A stretch of 64,000 nucleotides of DNA, taken from Kineosporia babensis. Lineage in GTDB: Bacteria; Actinomycetota; Actinomycetes; Actinomycetales; Kineosporiaceae. The stretch's first letter is position 1, and each line of letters begins with the position of its first letter. The DNA lies in the NCBI RefSeq assembly GCF_021129305.1, contig NZ_JAJOMB010000007.1:186001-250000 (forward strand). The letters run 5' to 3'. A program made the position numbers and the translations under genes. The notes beneath the pieces were generated by a model, which had not been told where the DNA came from, ran no database searches, and worked only from the letters and a program-made list of their open reading frames with translations. Shown here in pieces: positions 19,106-28,055 of this stretch.

Positions 19106-20080
19106 GTGCCAGGTTCTTCAGCGTCCGCCGCCGTCGAGGTGAGCGGGCTGGTCAAGCGTTACGGAGCGAAGCCGGCCGTCGACGGTGCCTCGTTCAGCGC
19201 CGCCGCGGGCGCGGTCACCGCCGTGCTCGGGCTCAACGGCGCGGGCAAGACCAGCACGATCGAATGCTGCGAAGGCCTGCGCCGGCCGGACGGGGGCACC
19301 GTGCGGGTGCTCGGCCGCGACCCGATCGCCGACGGCGCCTGGCTGCGCCCCCGGGTCGGCGTGATGTTGCAGGACGGTGGCATGCCGCAGGCCGCCCGGG
19401 CCGGCGACGTGCTGGACCTGGCCGCCGCCATGTACGCCCGCCCGCTGGAGCGCAAGGAACTGGTGGCCACGCTCGACCTGGGCTCGCGGCTGCGCACCCC
19501 GGTCCGGCGGCTGTCCGGCGGCGAGCGCCAGCGCCTGGCCCTGGCGGTGGCCCTGGTCGGCCGCCCCGACGTGGCGTTCCTGGACGAGCCCACCGCCGGG
19601 CTGGACCCGCAGGCCCGGCTGGTGGTCTGGGAGCTGATCGCGCAACTACGCCGTTCGGGTGTCGCCGTGGTCCTGACCACGCACCTGCTGGACGAGGCCG
19701 AGCGGCTGGCCGACCACGTGGTGCTGATGGCCGCGGGCCGGGTGGTCGCGGCCGGGACGCCGGGCGAGCTGACCGGCGGCAGCGACCGCACCCTGAGTTT
19801 CGACGGCCCGGCCGGGCTCGACCTGGCCCCGCTGGCGCCCCTGCTCTCGGCCGGGATCGCCGCCACCGAGGTGCGCCCGGGCCACTACGTGATCGCCAAT
19901 CGCACCCCTGAGGCCCACCTGCTGCCGGGCGACGTGGCTGCTACCACTGCGTGGTGCGCCCGTCTCGGCATCATGCCGGAGGGGCTGGTTCTCGGCCGGA
20001 GGAGTCTGGAAGACGTGTTCCTGGAGATCGCAGCCCGCCAGAGCGGCGCAACTCAGGTCATCGGGGTGGTCGGGGCGTGA
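19106..20080 (+). CDS. ABC transporter ATP-binding protein (CcmA/DrrA type)
   Basis: ATPase subunit of an ABC-2 type exporter, 324 residues. It has a Walker A in LGLNGAGKTSTIE, the signature RLSGGERQRLALA, a Walker B in VAFLDEPTAGLD and the C-terminal extension of the CcmA/DrrA group. It overlaps the permease by 4 bases (GTGA). It is transcribed away from sufR, an arrangement common near suf clusters in actinobacteria. The substrate is unknown. Confidence 0.88.
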   Translation: MPGSSASAAVEVSGLVKRYGAKPAVDGASFSAAAGAVTAVLGLNGAGKTSTIECCEGLRRPDGGTVRVLGRDPIADGAWLRPRVGVMLQDGGMPQAARAGDVLDLAAAMYARPLERKELVATLDLGSRLRTPVRRLSGGERQRLALAVALVGRPDVAFLDEPTAGLDPQARLVVWELIAQLRRSGVAVVLTTHLLDEAERLADHVVLMAAGRVVAAGTPGELTGGSDRTLSFDGPAGLDLAPLAPLLSAGIAATEVRPGHYVIANRTPEAHLLPGDVAATTAWCARLGIMPEGLVLGRRSLEDVFLEIAARQSGATQVIGVVGA

Positions 20081-20871
20081 GTGCGCTGGAGTTGACCGTG
20101 CCGGCGACGACGCGGGCCGAGGGCGAGCAGGAGCGGGCGGCCGCACCGGTGCGCCGGATCCTGGCCCAGACCCGGTTCGACGCGATGGCGATGCTGCGCA
20201 ACGGCGAGCAGCTGCTGCTCACCGTGATCCTGCCGCTGTTCGTGCTGGCCGGCCTGGCCCGCAGCGGGGTGGTCGACCTCGGCGAGGGGCGCCGGATCGA
20301 CCTGGCCACGCCCGGGGTACTGGCCCTGGCGCTGATCTCCACCGCGTTCACCGGGCAGGCGATCAGCACCGGCTTCGACCGCCGGGCCGGGCTGCTGCGG
20401 CTGCTGGGCACCACTCCCCTGGGCCGCTCCGGCCTGATCGCCGGCCGGCTCGGCGCGGTCGCCGTGGTCTCGGCGATCCAGGTGGTCCTGCTCGGCGCGG
20501 TCGGCCTGGCCCTGGGCTGGCAGCCGCAGCTGGCCGGGCTGCTGCCGGCGGTACTGGTCGGGGTGCTGGGTTCGGCCGCGTTCGTCAGCCTGGGCCTGCT
20601 GCTGGCCGGGACGCTGCGCGCCGAGGCGGTGCTGGCCGCCGCCAACGTGATCTGGGTGCTGCTGCTGGCCGGGGGCGGCGTGGTGCTGGCCGCCGACCAG
20701 CTCGGCCCGTTCGGCGACTTCGTGCGCTGGCTGCCCTCGGGGGCGCTCGGCGACGGCCTGCGGGTGGCCCTGACCGGCGGCTCCTGGCCGTGGCTGGACC
20801 TGCTGGTCCTGGCCGCCTGGACGGCCGCGGGCACGCTGGCCACGATGCGCTGGTTCCGCTGGGACAGCTGA
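20077..20871 (+). CDS. ABC-2 type transporter permease
   Basis: 264-residue membrane protein with about six hydrophobic helices, starting at the GTG overlapping the ATPase stop. The upstream part of this open frame is a shadow of the ATPase gene. Together with the preceding gene it forms a minimal exporter. The substrate cannot be inferred; the stop is one base before the flavoprotein start, so the next gene is probably in the same operon. Confidence 0.85.
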   Translation: MSALELTVPATTRAEGEQERAAAPVRRILAQTRFDAMAMLRNGEQLLLTVILPLFVLAGLARSGVVDLGEGRRIDLATPGVLALALISTAFTGQAISTGFDRRAGLLRLLGTTPLGRSGLIAGRLGAVAVVSAIQVVLLGAVGLALGWQPQLAGLLPAVLVGVLGSAAFVSLGLLLAGTLRAEAVLAAANVIWVLLLAGGGVVLAADQLGPFGDFVRWLPSGALGDGLRVALTGGSWPWLDLLVLAAWTAAGTLATMRWFRWDS

Positions 20872-20872
20872 G

Positions 20873-21406
20873 TTGCCGGTCCTGAGTCTGATCGCCTGCG
20901 CGGCGGGCGGGATTCACGGGCTGCGCCCGAGTCTGGTCGAACCCCTGGTCCGGGACGGCTGGCAGGTGGCGATCACGCTCACGCCGACGGCCGGCACCTG
21001 GCTCTCCGGCAACGGTGAGGCCGCGGCGCTGGCCGAGCTGACCGGCCTTGCGGTGCGCTGGAACTCGCGGCTGCCCGGCGAGCCCCGCCCGCATCCCGAG
21101 CCGGACCTGTGCGCGGTGGTCCCGGCCACCGCCAACGCCGTGGCCAAGCTGGCCCTGGGGATCAGCGACAACCAGGCGATGACCGCGGCCAACGAGATGA
21201 TCGGCCGCCCCGATGTGCCCGTTCTGGCCTTTCCCTGCATCAATCTGGCGCACACCCGGCACCCGGCCTGGGCCGGGCATCTCGCCGCGTTGCGTGCGGC
21301 CGACGTGAATCTGCTGGTCGGCGAGGACATCTGGCCGCTCACCACGCCCCGCAAGGAGCCCGGCCTGCCCTGGGCCCGGATCCTGCAGGAAATCCGGGCC
21401 TACTAG
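20873..21406 (+). CDS. Flavoprotein of the HFCD / PPC-decarboxylase-like family
   Basis: 177-residue Rossmann-like flavoprotein. The N-terminal phosphate loop reads ACAAGGIHG, and a PATANAVAKLALGISDN segment matches the PASANT-type FMN-binding region of phosphopantothenoylcysteine decarboxylase relatives. The TTG at 20873 follows the permease stop by 1 base; no better start is visible. FMN-dependent (de)carboxylation or reduction is possible, but the substrate is unknown. Confidence 0.75.
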   Translation: MPVLSLIACAAGGIHGLRPSLVEPLVRDGWQVAITLTPTAGTWLSGNGEAAALAELTGLAVRWNSRLPGEPRPHPEPDLCAVVPATANAVAKLALGISDNQAMTAANEMIGRPDVPVLAFPCINLAHTRHPAWAGHLAALRAADVNLLVGEDIWPLTTPRKEPGLPWARILQEIRAY

Positions 21407-21439
21407 GGTCTGCTGCCTGATTCCTACGGATGGGGCGGC

Positions 21440-22423
21440 GTGAGCGATCTGGTGTTGGTGACCGGCGGGACCGGTTTCATCGGGGCGCACTGCGTCGCGC
21501 ACCTGCTGAAGAACGGCTATCAGGTTCGGACGACGGTCCGGTCGCCGCAGCGCGAGGCGGATGTCCGGGCCATGGTCGGCGAGGAAGGCCCCAGCCTGTC
21601 GTTCGCCGTCGCCGATCTCACCGCTGATCCGGGTTGGGACGAGGCGATGACCGGCTGCAAGTACGTGCTGCACATCGCCTCCCCGGTTCCGCAGTCCCAG
21701 CCACGCCATCCGGACGAGGTCGTCGTACCGGCCCGGGAAGGTGCGCTGCGGGTGTTGCGGGCGGCGCACCGCGCCGGTGTCCGGCGGACGGTCCTGACCT
21801 CGTCGTTCGCCGCGGTCAAGTACGGCCACGGCGACCAGCGGGTGTTCACCGAGGCCGACTGGAGCGATCCGGAGCGCGAGCAGATGGCGGCCTACCCCAC
21901 CTCGAAACTGGTTACCGAGCGGGCGGCCTGGGACTTCGTCCGGGACATCGACATGGAACTGGCGGTGGTTGCCCCGGGTGCGGTCTTCGGCCCCGCGCTG
22001 GGCCCGGACCGCTCGCTGTACGCCGGCCTGGTCGAGATGCTGCTGCGCGGAGCCTTGCCCGCGCTGCCGCGGATGTCGATGGCCGTGGTGGACGTGCGGG
22101 ACGTGGCCGACCTGCACCTGCGCGCCCTGATCGACCCGGCCGCCGCCGGGCAGCGTTTCCTGGCCGGCTCGGAGAAACTGACCCTGGCCCAGGTTGCCGC
22201 CCTGCTGCGGGAACACCTGGGTGAGGACGCGGCGAAGGTCCCGACCCGAACCCTGCCGGACTGGGTGTTCCGGCTCGCCGCGCGCTTCAACCCGAAGGCT
22301 GCCCTGGTGGTCTCCGAACTCGGTGTGGTCCGGGAGATCTCCAGTGCGAAGGCGCGCGACGAGCTCGGCTGGACGCCCCGGCCGGCCCCGGAATCCGTGC
22401 TCGACCTGGCCCGAAAGCTCTAG
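21440..22423 (+). CDS. Extended SDR, NAD(P)-dependent epimerase/reductase (DFR-like)
   Basis: 327 residues with TGGTGFIGAH at the N-terminus and an intact catalytic YPTSK and SSFAAV serine region, typical of dihydroflavonol reductase-like aldehyde reductases. It follows the flavoprotein by 33 bases on the same strand and its end overlaps the convergent dipeptidase gene by 4 bases. Likely substrates are small aldehydes or ketones; the specific one is unknown. Confidence 0.82.
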   Translation: MSDLVLVTGGTGFIGAHCVAHLLKNGYQVRTTVRSPQREADVRAMVGEEGPSLSFAVADLTADPGWDEAMTGCKYVLHIASPVPQSQPRHPDEVVVPAREGALRVLRAAHRAGVRRTVLTSSFAAVKYGHGDQRVFTEADWSDPEREQMAAYPTSKLVTERAAWDFVRDIDMELAVVAPGAVFGPALGPDRSLYAGLVEMLLRGALPALPRMSMAVVDVRDVADLHLRALIDPAAAGQRFLAGSEKLTLAQVAALLREHLGEDAAKVPTRTLPDWVFRLAARFNPKAALVVSELGVVREISSAKARDELGWTPRPAPESVLDLARKL

Positions 22424-23481
22424 CGGAAGGTGCCGCCGGAGGCCGTGGTGAACGCCTCGTCGGTCTCCCGCAGCACCCGAAGGATGTTGCGCCCGGCCAG
22501 ATCCGCCAGCTCGTTCGCGCTCCAGCCCCGAAGCGCAAGTTCCTCCAGCAGCCTCGGGTAACCGGACACGTCCTCCATTCCGATCGGGAACGGGCTGGCG
22601 CCGTCGTAGTCACCGCCCAGACCCACGTGCGCCGGCCCGGCCACCGACCGCACGTGCTCGACGTGATCGGCCGCCTGCTGGATGGTCGGCGCCGGCTCCG
22701 GGTCGAACCGGTCGCCCTCACCCCACTCGACCGCGGCCTGTGAGATGAACCCGGCGTAGAACGAGACCATCTGCACGCCACCGTTCTCCGGCAGCCGGGC
22801 GATCACGTCGTCCGGCACGTTCCGCACGCTGGAGGTGATCGCGGTGCAGGAGGAGTGCGAGAAGATCACCGGCGCGCTCGAGACGTCCAGGGCCTGGCGC
22901 ATGGTCTCGTGCGAGACGTGGGAGAGATCGACCAGCATGCCCAGCCGGTTCATCTCACGGATGTACTGCACCCCGCGTTCGCTCAGGCCACCGTGCACCC
23001 GGTTGTCGGTGCAGGAGTCGGCCCAGCTGGTGTTGATGAAGTGGGTCAGCGTCAGGTACCGCACCCCGAGCCGGGCGAACATCCGCAGCACCCCGGGCGA
23101 ATCGTTGATCGAGTGCCCGCCCTCGGCCCCGATCAGCGAGGCGATCTTGCCTGCGGCCCGCGCTTTCTCCACGTCGGCGGCGGTCCGGGCCAGCACGAAG
23201 TGCTCGGGATGCTCCCCGGCCAGCCGGTGCACGAAGTCGATCTGCTCGAGGGTGGCCTGGACCGCGCTCGGGCCCTCCAGCATGGCGCTGACGTAGACCG
23301 ACCAGAACTGGCCGGAAACCCCACCGGCCCTCAAACGAGGGACGTCGGTGTGCAGTTCGGGTACTCCGGTGTCCAGGCCGTCGGTGCGGTACCCCCGCCG
23401 CTCGAGGCAGGCGTCCGCCAGATCGTTGTGCCCGTCGATCACACCGCACAGCGCAAGTGCTTCTTCCACCACCTGATTCAT
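22420..23481 (-). CDS. Membrane dipeptidase family protein (peptidase M19)
   Basis: 353-residue zinc dipeptidase. Metal-site motifs are DGHND (N-terminal), IGAEGGHS (bridging Glu), VDLSHVS and IFSHSS, and the C-terminal GLGGDYDGA, in family order. M19 enzymes hydrolyse dipeptides, including those with a C-terminal D-residue. No signal peptide is visible, so it is probably cytoplasmic. It is the last gene of the siderophore-uptake operon, overlapping the GntR gene by 4 bases. Confidence 0.9.
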   Translation of the reverse strand: MNQVVEEALALCGVIDGHNDLADACLERRGYRTDGLDTGVPELHTDVPRLRAGGVSGQFWSVYVSAMLEGPSAVQATLEQIDFVHRLAGEHPEHFVLARTAADVEKARAAGKIASLIGAEGGHSINDSPGVLRMFARLGVRYLTLTHFINTSWADSCTDNRVHGGLSERGVQYIREMNRLGMLVDLSHVSHETMRQALDVSSAPVIFSHSSCTAITSSVRNVPDDVIARLPENGGVQMVSFYAGFISQAAVEWGEGDRFDPEPAPTIQQAADHVEHVRSVAGPAHVGLGGDYDGASPFPIGMEDVSGYPRLLEELALRGWSANELADLAGRNILRVLRETDEAFTTASGGTFR

Positions 23482-24221
23482 TGGCTCAGGCTAGCCAGCC
23501 AGGCCTGCGACTGCGCCGTGGTGGGCGGATGGTCCTGCGCGTAGGTCAGCACGAAGCTCAGCGACGCCGGGTCCGACAGCTCGGCGAGAACGGCCTCCAC
23601 ATCTGCGGATTCCACCCGCTCGAACATCCGGCGGTGCCGCGCGGCCCGGTCGGTCAGCGATTCGTGCCCGGCCCGGGCGTTGCGGTTCAGCTGCATGCAC
23701 ATCCGCAGTTGCAGACCGATCGCCCGGTAGGCCTCTTCCAGCCGGGAGTGCCCGGCCAGGCCGACCAGCGCCAGGTGGAAGCGGGCGGAGTCCTCGGTGG
23801 AGAGGTCTTCCCGGCCCGCCGCGGCGTTGGCCTCCCAGATCTCCAGGGCCTCCCGCAACCGGGCCAGCCGGGCCGGATCGGTGCCCGGTACCGCGAGCCG
23901 CACCGCCATCGTCTCCAATGTGGTGCGCAGCGTGACGATCTCGTACACGTCGTGCAGGGAGAGCACCCGCACCACCGCCCCGCGCCGGGGCAGCTGCTCG
24001 ATCAGGCCCTCCTGCTGCAGGATCCGCAGCGCCTCGCGCAGCGGCGGGCGGCTGACCCCGAGCGTGCCGGTCAGCTGGTTCTCCACCACCCGCTCGCCCT
24101 GGGCCAGTTCACCGCGCAGGATCATCCCGCGCAGCGCCTCGGCGGCCAGATCGGTCATGCTCGGCGGATCGCCGATCATCACGTTGGCGCGACGTCCCCG
24201 GGCATTCACCGGGGCATTCAC
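23478..24221 (-). CDS. GntR-family (FCD) transcriptional regulator
   Basis: 247 residues: an N-terminal winged helix (LTGTLGVSRPPLREALRILQQEGL) and a C-terminal FCD ligand-binding domain with conserved His and Asp residues (FHLALVGLAGHSRL). It overlaps both neighbours by 4 bases, so it is made with the transporter and the dipeptidase. FCD regulators usually bind small carboxylates or peptides; the dipeptidase product is a possible effector. A palindrome with a GntR-like core is at 29024-29046. Confidence 0.88.
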   Translation of the reverse strand: MNAPVNARGRRANVMIGDPPSMTDLAAEALRGMILRGELAQGERVVENQLTGTLGVSRPPLREALRILQQEGLIEQLPRRGAVVRVLSLHDVYEIVTLRTTLETMAVRLAVPGTDPARLARLREALEIWEANAAAGREDLSTEDSARFHLALVGLAGHSRLEEAYRAIGLQLRMCMQLNRNARAGHESLTDRAARHRRMFERVESADVEAVLAELSDPASLSFVLTYAQDHPPTTAQSQAWLASLSQ

Positions 24222-25006
24222 CGGGCGCGCCCGTGCGGCAGGACCACCGGCCGGCCGGTGCGCGGGTCGGTGATCACGTCGCAGTCCAGATCGAACACTC
24301 GGGCCAGCACCTCGGAGACCATCACCTCGGCGAAACCGCCGTCGGCGATCACCTTACCGGCCCGCATCGCCACCAGCCGGTCCGCGTACCGGGCGGCCAT
24401 GGTCAGGTCGTGCAGCACCATCACGATCGTGGTGCCGGCCTCGGCGTGCAGCGAGCGCAGCAGGTCCAGCACCTCGATCTGGTGCACCACGTCGAGGTAG
24501 GTGGTGGGCTCGTCGAGCAGCAGCAGGCGGGGCTGCTGGGCCAGGGCCATCGCGATCCAGGCCCGCTGCCGCTGCCCGCCGGAGAGCGAGTCCAGGTCGC
24601 GAGCGGCGAAGTCCAGCAGCCCGCAGCGTTCCAGGGCGGCCAGGCTGATCTCCTCGTCCTGCGCCGACCACTGGTCGTACCAGCGGCGGTGCGGGTCGCG
24701 GCCGCGGGCCACCAGGTCCAGCACGCTGAGCGAGTCCGGGGCGGTGGGTGACTGCGGCAGCACGCCCATCCGCTGCGCCACCTGCCGCGAGGGCATCCGG
24801 TTGATGTCGGTGCCGTCCAGCGTGACCACCCCGGCCTCGGGCTTCAGCAGCCGGGCGAGAGTGCGCAGCAGGGTGGACTTCCCGCAGCCGTTGGGGCCGA
24901 TCACCGCGGTCACGGTGCCGGGTTCGACCTTGAGGCTGACCTCGTGCAGGGCTGGGTCGCCGTCGTAGACCACCCGCAGCCCTTCACCGGTTACCGAGGA
25001 ACTCAT
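24218..25006 (-). CDS. Fe-siderophore ABC transporter ATPase (FecE/FepC type)
   Basis: 262-residue ATPase with Walker A GPNGCGKSTLL, the signature LSGGQRQRAWIAMALAQ and Walker B LLLDEPTTYLD, all in the form typical of FepC/FhuC/BtuD iron-chelate ATPases. It overlaps the permease gene (ATGA) and the GntR gene (ATGA). Confidence 0.93.
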   Translation of the reverse strand: MSSSVTGEGLRVVYDGDPALHEVSLKVEPGTVTAVIGPNGCGKSTLLRTLARLLKPEAGVVTLDGTDINRMPSRQVAQRMGVLPQSPTAPDSLSVLDLVARGRDPHRRWYDQWSAQDEEISLAALERCGLLDFAARDLDSLSGGQRQRAWIAMALAQQPRLLLLDEPTTYLDVVHQIEVLDLLRSLHAEAGTTIVMVLHDLTMAARYADRLVAMRAGKVIADGGFAEVMVSEVLARVFDLDCDVITDPRTGRPVVLPHGRAR

Positions 25007-26058
25007 GTCAGGACTCCACGACGGTTGCGGATGAGCAGCCAGATCAGGAACGGGGCGCCGACGAACGCGGTGACGGCGCCGGTCGGGATCTGGATCGGGG
25101 CGAAGGCGGTGCGGGCCACCAGATCGGCGGCGACCAGGAGCAGCGCCCCCAGGACGGCCGAGGCGGCGAGGGGTGGGCCGGCGGAGCCGGTGGCCAGGCG
25201 GGCCAGGTGCGGCACGACCAGGGCCACGAAGCCGATCGGCCCGGCCACGGCGGTGGTCGCGGCGGCCAGCACCACCGCGGCCAGCAGCAACATCGCCTGG
25301 GTACGGCCGGTGTTCAGGCCCAGACCACGGGCCACGTCGATGCCCAGCCGCAGGGTGAGCAGCCGCGGGGCCAGGACCACCAGAGGCAGCGCGATCACCG
25401 TCAGCGCTGCGCCCGCGGCCCAGAGTTCCGCCCAGGAGCGGCCGTTCAGGGTTCCGGTGAGCCAGACGTTGGCCCGGGCCGCATCGTTGATCGTGGCCAC
25501 CACCATCAGCCAGCTGACGATGCCGGACAGGAACGCCGAAACCCCGACCCCGACCAGCAGCGGACGAAGCCCGTCGGCTCCCGTGGTCCGCAGCAGGAGC
25601 AGCACCAGCCCGGCCGCGATCGTGCCGCCGATCAGGGCTGCGACCGGAATGCCGACCGTGCGCAGGATTCCGGATCCGGCCGCGTCCCGGCCACCGATCA
25701 CGATCACCAGCACCGCGCCGACACTCGCCCCGGCCGTGACGCCGAGCAGATCAGGACTGGCCAGGGCGTTGCGGGCGGTGGCCTGGGTGATCGCCCCCGA
25801 GACGCCGAGCGCAGCGCCGACCACCAGCGCCAGCAGCACTCGCGGCAGCCGGATCGTGGTGACCACCAGCTCTTCCATCGGATCGCCGTTACCCAGCAGC
25901 GCAGCGACCACCCGGCCCGGCGGCACGGCGTAGTCGCCGACCCCGGCCGAGACGACGGACAGCGCCAGGGCCGCCAGGGCACCGGTCACCAGCACCACCA
26001 GGTAGCGCGGCCGGAGCCGGGCACTGACGCCGAGAACTCTTACTGCGGGAACCGTCAT
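25003..26058 (-). CDS. FecCD-family siderophore permease 2
   Basis: 351 residues, about ten transmembrane helices, with the FecCD hallmarks RLPRVLLALVVGAALGVSGAITQ near the N-terminus and GPIGFVALVVPHLAR near the C-terminus. The ATG at 26058 overlaps the previous stop and is preceded by GGAGGGG; the longer upstream frame is a shadow of the first permease. Confidence 0.93.
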   Translation of the reverse strand: MTVPAVRVLGVSARLRPRYLVVLVTGALAALALSVVSAGVGDYAVPPGRVVAALLGNGDPMEELVVTTIRLPRVLLALVVGAALGVSGAITQATARNALASPDLLGVTAGASVGAVLVIVIGGRDAAGSGILRTVGIPVAALIGGTIAAGLVLLLLRTTGADGLRPLLVGVGVSAFLSGIVSWLMVVATINDAARANVWLTGTLNGRSWAELWAAGAALTVIALPLVVLAPRLLTLRLGIDVARGLGLNTGRTQAMLLLAAVVLAAATTAVAGPIGFVALVVPHLARLATGSAGPPLAASAVLGALLLVAADLVARTAFAPIQIPTGAVTAFVGAPFLIWLLIRNRRGVLT

Positions 26059-27116
26059 CGTCCCCTCCGGGATCTTCTGAAGCGCAGCACGATCAGCACG
26101 AAGGCGGGCCCTCCGAAGATGCCCAGCACCACCCCGACCGGCAGTTCGTCCGGATGCACGACCAGCCGGCCCACGACGTCCGCAAGCAGTACGAAAACCG
26201 CGCCGACGAGGGCACACTGCGGCAGCAGCCACCGGTGCACCGGCCCGGTGAGGCGCCGCACGACGTGCGGCGCGACCAGCCCGACGAACCCGAGCGAGCC
26301 GGCACACGCCACCGCTCCCCCGACCAGCAGCGTCACCGCGGCCAGCCCGGTCAGCCGGGTGCGCAACGGGTTACGCCCCAGAGCCTTGGCCGCATCATCG
26401 CCCAGCGCCAGCGAGTCCAGCGCCGGGGCGTGCGCGATCGCGATCACCAGCCCGGCCAGCACCAACGGCCCGGCCACGGCCAGTACTTGAGCATCCGGAC
26501 CACCGGCCAGCGAGCCCACCGTCCAGAACCGGTACACGTCCAGGGAAGCCGAGTCCAGCAGGAGCATCACCCCGGTCACCGCCCCCAGCAAGGCGTTTAC
26601 GGCCGCTCCGGCCAGCACCAGGGAGGCCGGTGACGCATCTCGCCGCTTGGCCCCGGCCAGGCCCACTGCGGTCACCAGCACCGTGCCCAGCAGCGCGCCG
26701 AGCAGGCAGAACCACAAGTATCCGGCGGGATCGGTGATGCCCAGCAGGAAGATCGCCAGCACCACGGCCACCGCCGCACCCGACGTCACGCCGAGCAGCC
26801 CGGGATCGGCCAGCGGGTTGCGGGTGTGCCCCTGAATCACCGCTCCGGCCACCGCGAGCCCTGCCCCGGCGATCACCGCGGCGATGGTCCGGCTCAACCG
26901 CAGCTCGAGCACGATCGCCCGGGCCTCAGCCGTGCCGGAACCTCGCACGACGTCGAACAGTTCACCCGGGATCAGGCCCCGGGAGCCGACCGCCAGGCTG
27001 AGCAGCACCGCCAGCAGCAGCGCGCTGGCCGTCATCGCGAGCCAGCCGGCCTGCGCCGAAACGGTTCTCGAGCGCAGCGCCGGGGCCCGGGTGAGCACCA
27101 ATCCGGACAGACTCAT
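26055..27116 (-). CDS. FecCD-family siderophore permease 1
   Basis: 353 residues with the same FecCD motifs (RLSRTIAAVIAGAGLAVAGA; GSLGFVGLVAPHVVRRL). It pairs with the next permease to form the heterodimeric channel. Its ATG lies 1 base after the stop of the second binding protein. Confidence 0.93.
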   Translation of the reverse strand: MSLSGLVLTRAPALRSRTVSAQAGWLAMTASALLLAVLLSLAVGSRGLIPGELFDVVRGSGTAEARAIVLELRLSRTIAAVIAGAGLAVAGAVIQGHTRNPLADPGLLGVTSGAAVAVVLAIFLLGITDPAGYLWFCLLGALLGTVLVTAVGLAGAKRRDASPASLVLAGAAVNALLGAVTGVMLLLDSASLDVYRFWTVGSLAGGPDAQVLAVAGPLVLAGLVIAIAHAPALDSLALGDDAAKALGRNPLRTRLTGLAAVTLLVGGAVACAGSLGFVGLVAPHVVRRLTGPVHRWLLPQCALVGAVFVLLADVVGRLVVHPDELPVGVVLGIFGGPAFVLIVLRFRRSRRGR

Positions 27117-27117
27117 C

Positions 27118-28053
27118 TCAGCCGCCGTACAACTGCTCGACCAGGCCGAGCGTGTGCATCGCGGTGATCGGGCCACCCTCGAAGGTCAGCCGGTCGGTCC
27201 GGACCACCCGCTCGGCCCGCACCGCGGGAAGCTGCCCGAACAGCGGGTCCTCGGTGGCCGAGCGCCACTCCTCGGCCGAGGTGGCGGAGACCAGCAGGGC
27301 ATCGGCGTCCTGGTGTGCCTCCAGGGTCTGCTCCGGGCTGAACCGGACGCTGTCGTCGGGAGTCTCCAGTGCCTTGGCGAACCCGTCAGCCGGCTGCGCA
27401 CCGACGTCCAAAAGCACCCTGGAATGCAGTCGCGCCCCGCGCACACCGGTGCCCTCGCCGACACTCCAGGAGATCGGGCTGACCTTGGTGGCGGCGATCT
27501 CGTCGGCGTAGTTCTCCTTGACCTCGGCCACCCGGGCGTCGTAGTCGGCGATCAGTTGCTCGGCCTTGGCCGAGGTACCGGTGGCCGCGCCGACCATCAG
27601 CAGGTCGTCCTGCCAGGTCTGTTCGGGCGAAGCGGCCACCACCAGCACCGGGGCGATGGCCTGCAGCTGCTCGCGGATCTCGCCGAGATCGTCCTCGTGG
27701 CAGACGATCAGATCGGGTGCGGCGGCGGCCAGCGCCTCCAGGTTGACCTCGTTCTCCAGGAACAGTTCTTCGGGGGCGGCGGCCTGGCGGGCCTCGGCCA
27801 TCGGGCTCGGGAGCTCGTACCCGGCGGCCGGATCCTGCTGCGGCCCTCCGGTGAGCGGCAGGCCCAGCGAGAGCACGATGTCCTGATCGCGGCGGCCGTC
27901 GAGAATCACCACGGAGTCGATCTTCTCGGGCACCTTGACCTCGCCCAGGAAGGTGTCCACGGCGCGGGTGGCGCCCTCTTGCTGGGTGCTTGCGGACGAG
28001 CAGCCCGAGACCAGCAGCACGGTCACCGCCGCCCCGATGATGGGCCGGAACAT
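27118..28053 (-). CDS. Siderophore-binding lipoprotein, paralogue B
   Basis: 311-residue class III substrate-binding protein. The signal peptide ends in the lipobox VSGC (about residues 15-18), so it should be tethered to the outer face of the membrane. Helical backbone segments such as AEQLIADYDARVAEVKENYADE, in part identical to paralogue A, show a tandem duplication. The ligand-facing regions differ (for example VCHEDDLGEIREQL against VTRASDVEGIQAEL in A), consistent with a different chelate. It starts 2 bases after paralogue A. Confidence 0.9.
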   Translation of the reverse strand: MFRPIIGAAVTVLLVSGCSSASTQQEGATRAVDTFLGEVKVPEKIDSVVILDGRRDQDIVLSLGLPLTGGPQQDPAAGYELPSPMAEARQAAAPEELFLENEVNLEALAAAAPDLIVCHEDDLGEIREQLQAIAPVLVVAASPEQTWQDDLLMVGAATGTSAKAEQLIADYDARVAEVKENYADEIAATKVSPISWSVGEGTGVRGARLHSRVLLDVGAQPADGFAKALETPDDSVRFSPEQTLEAHQDADALLVSATSAEEWRSATEDPLFGQLPAVRAERVVRTDRLTFEGGPITAMHTLGLVEQLYGG

Positions 28054-28055
28054 AC

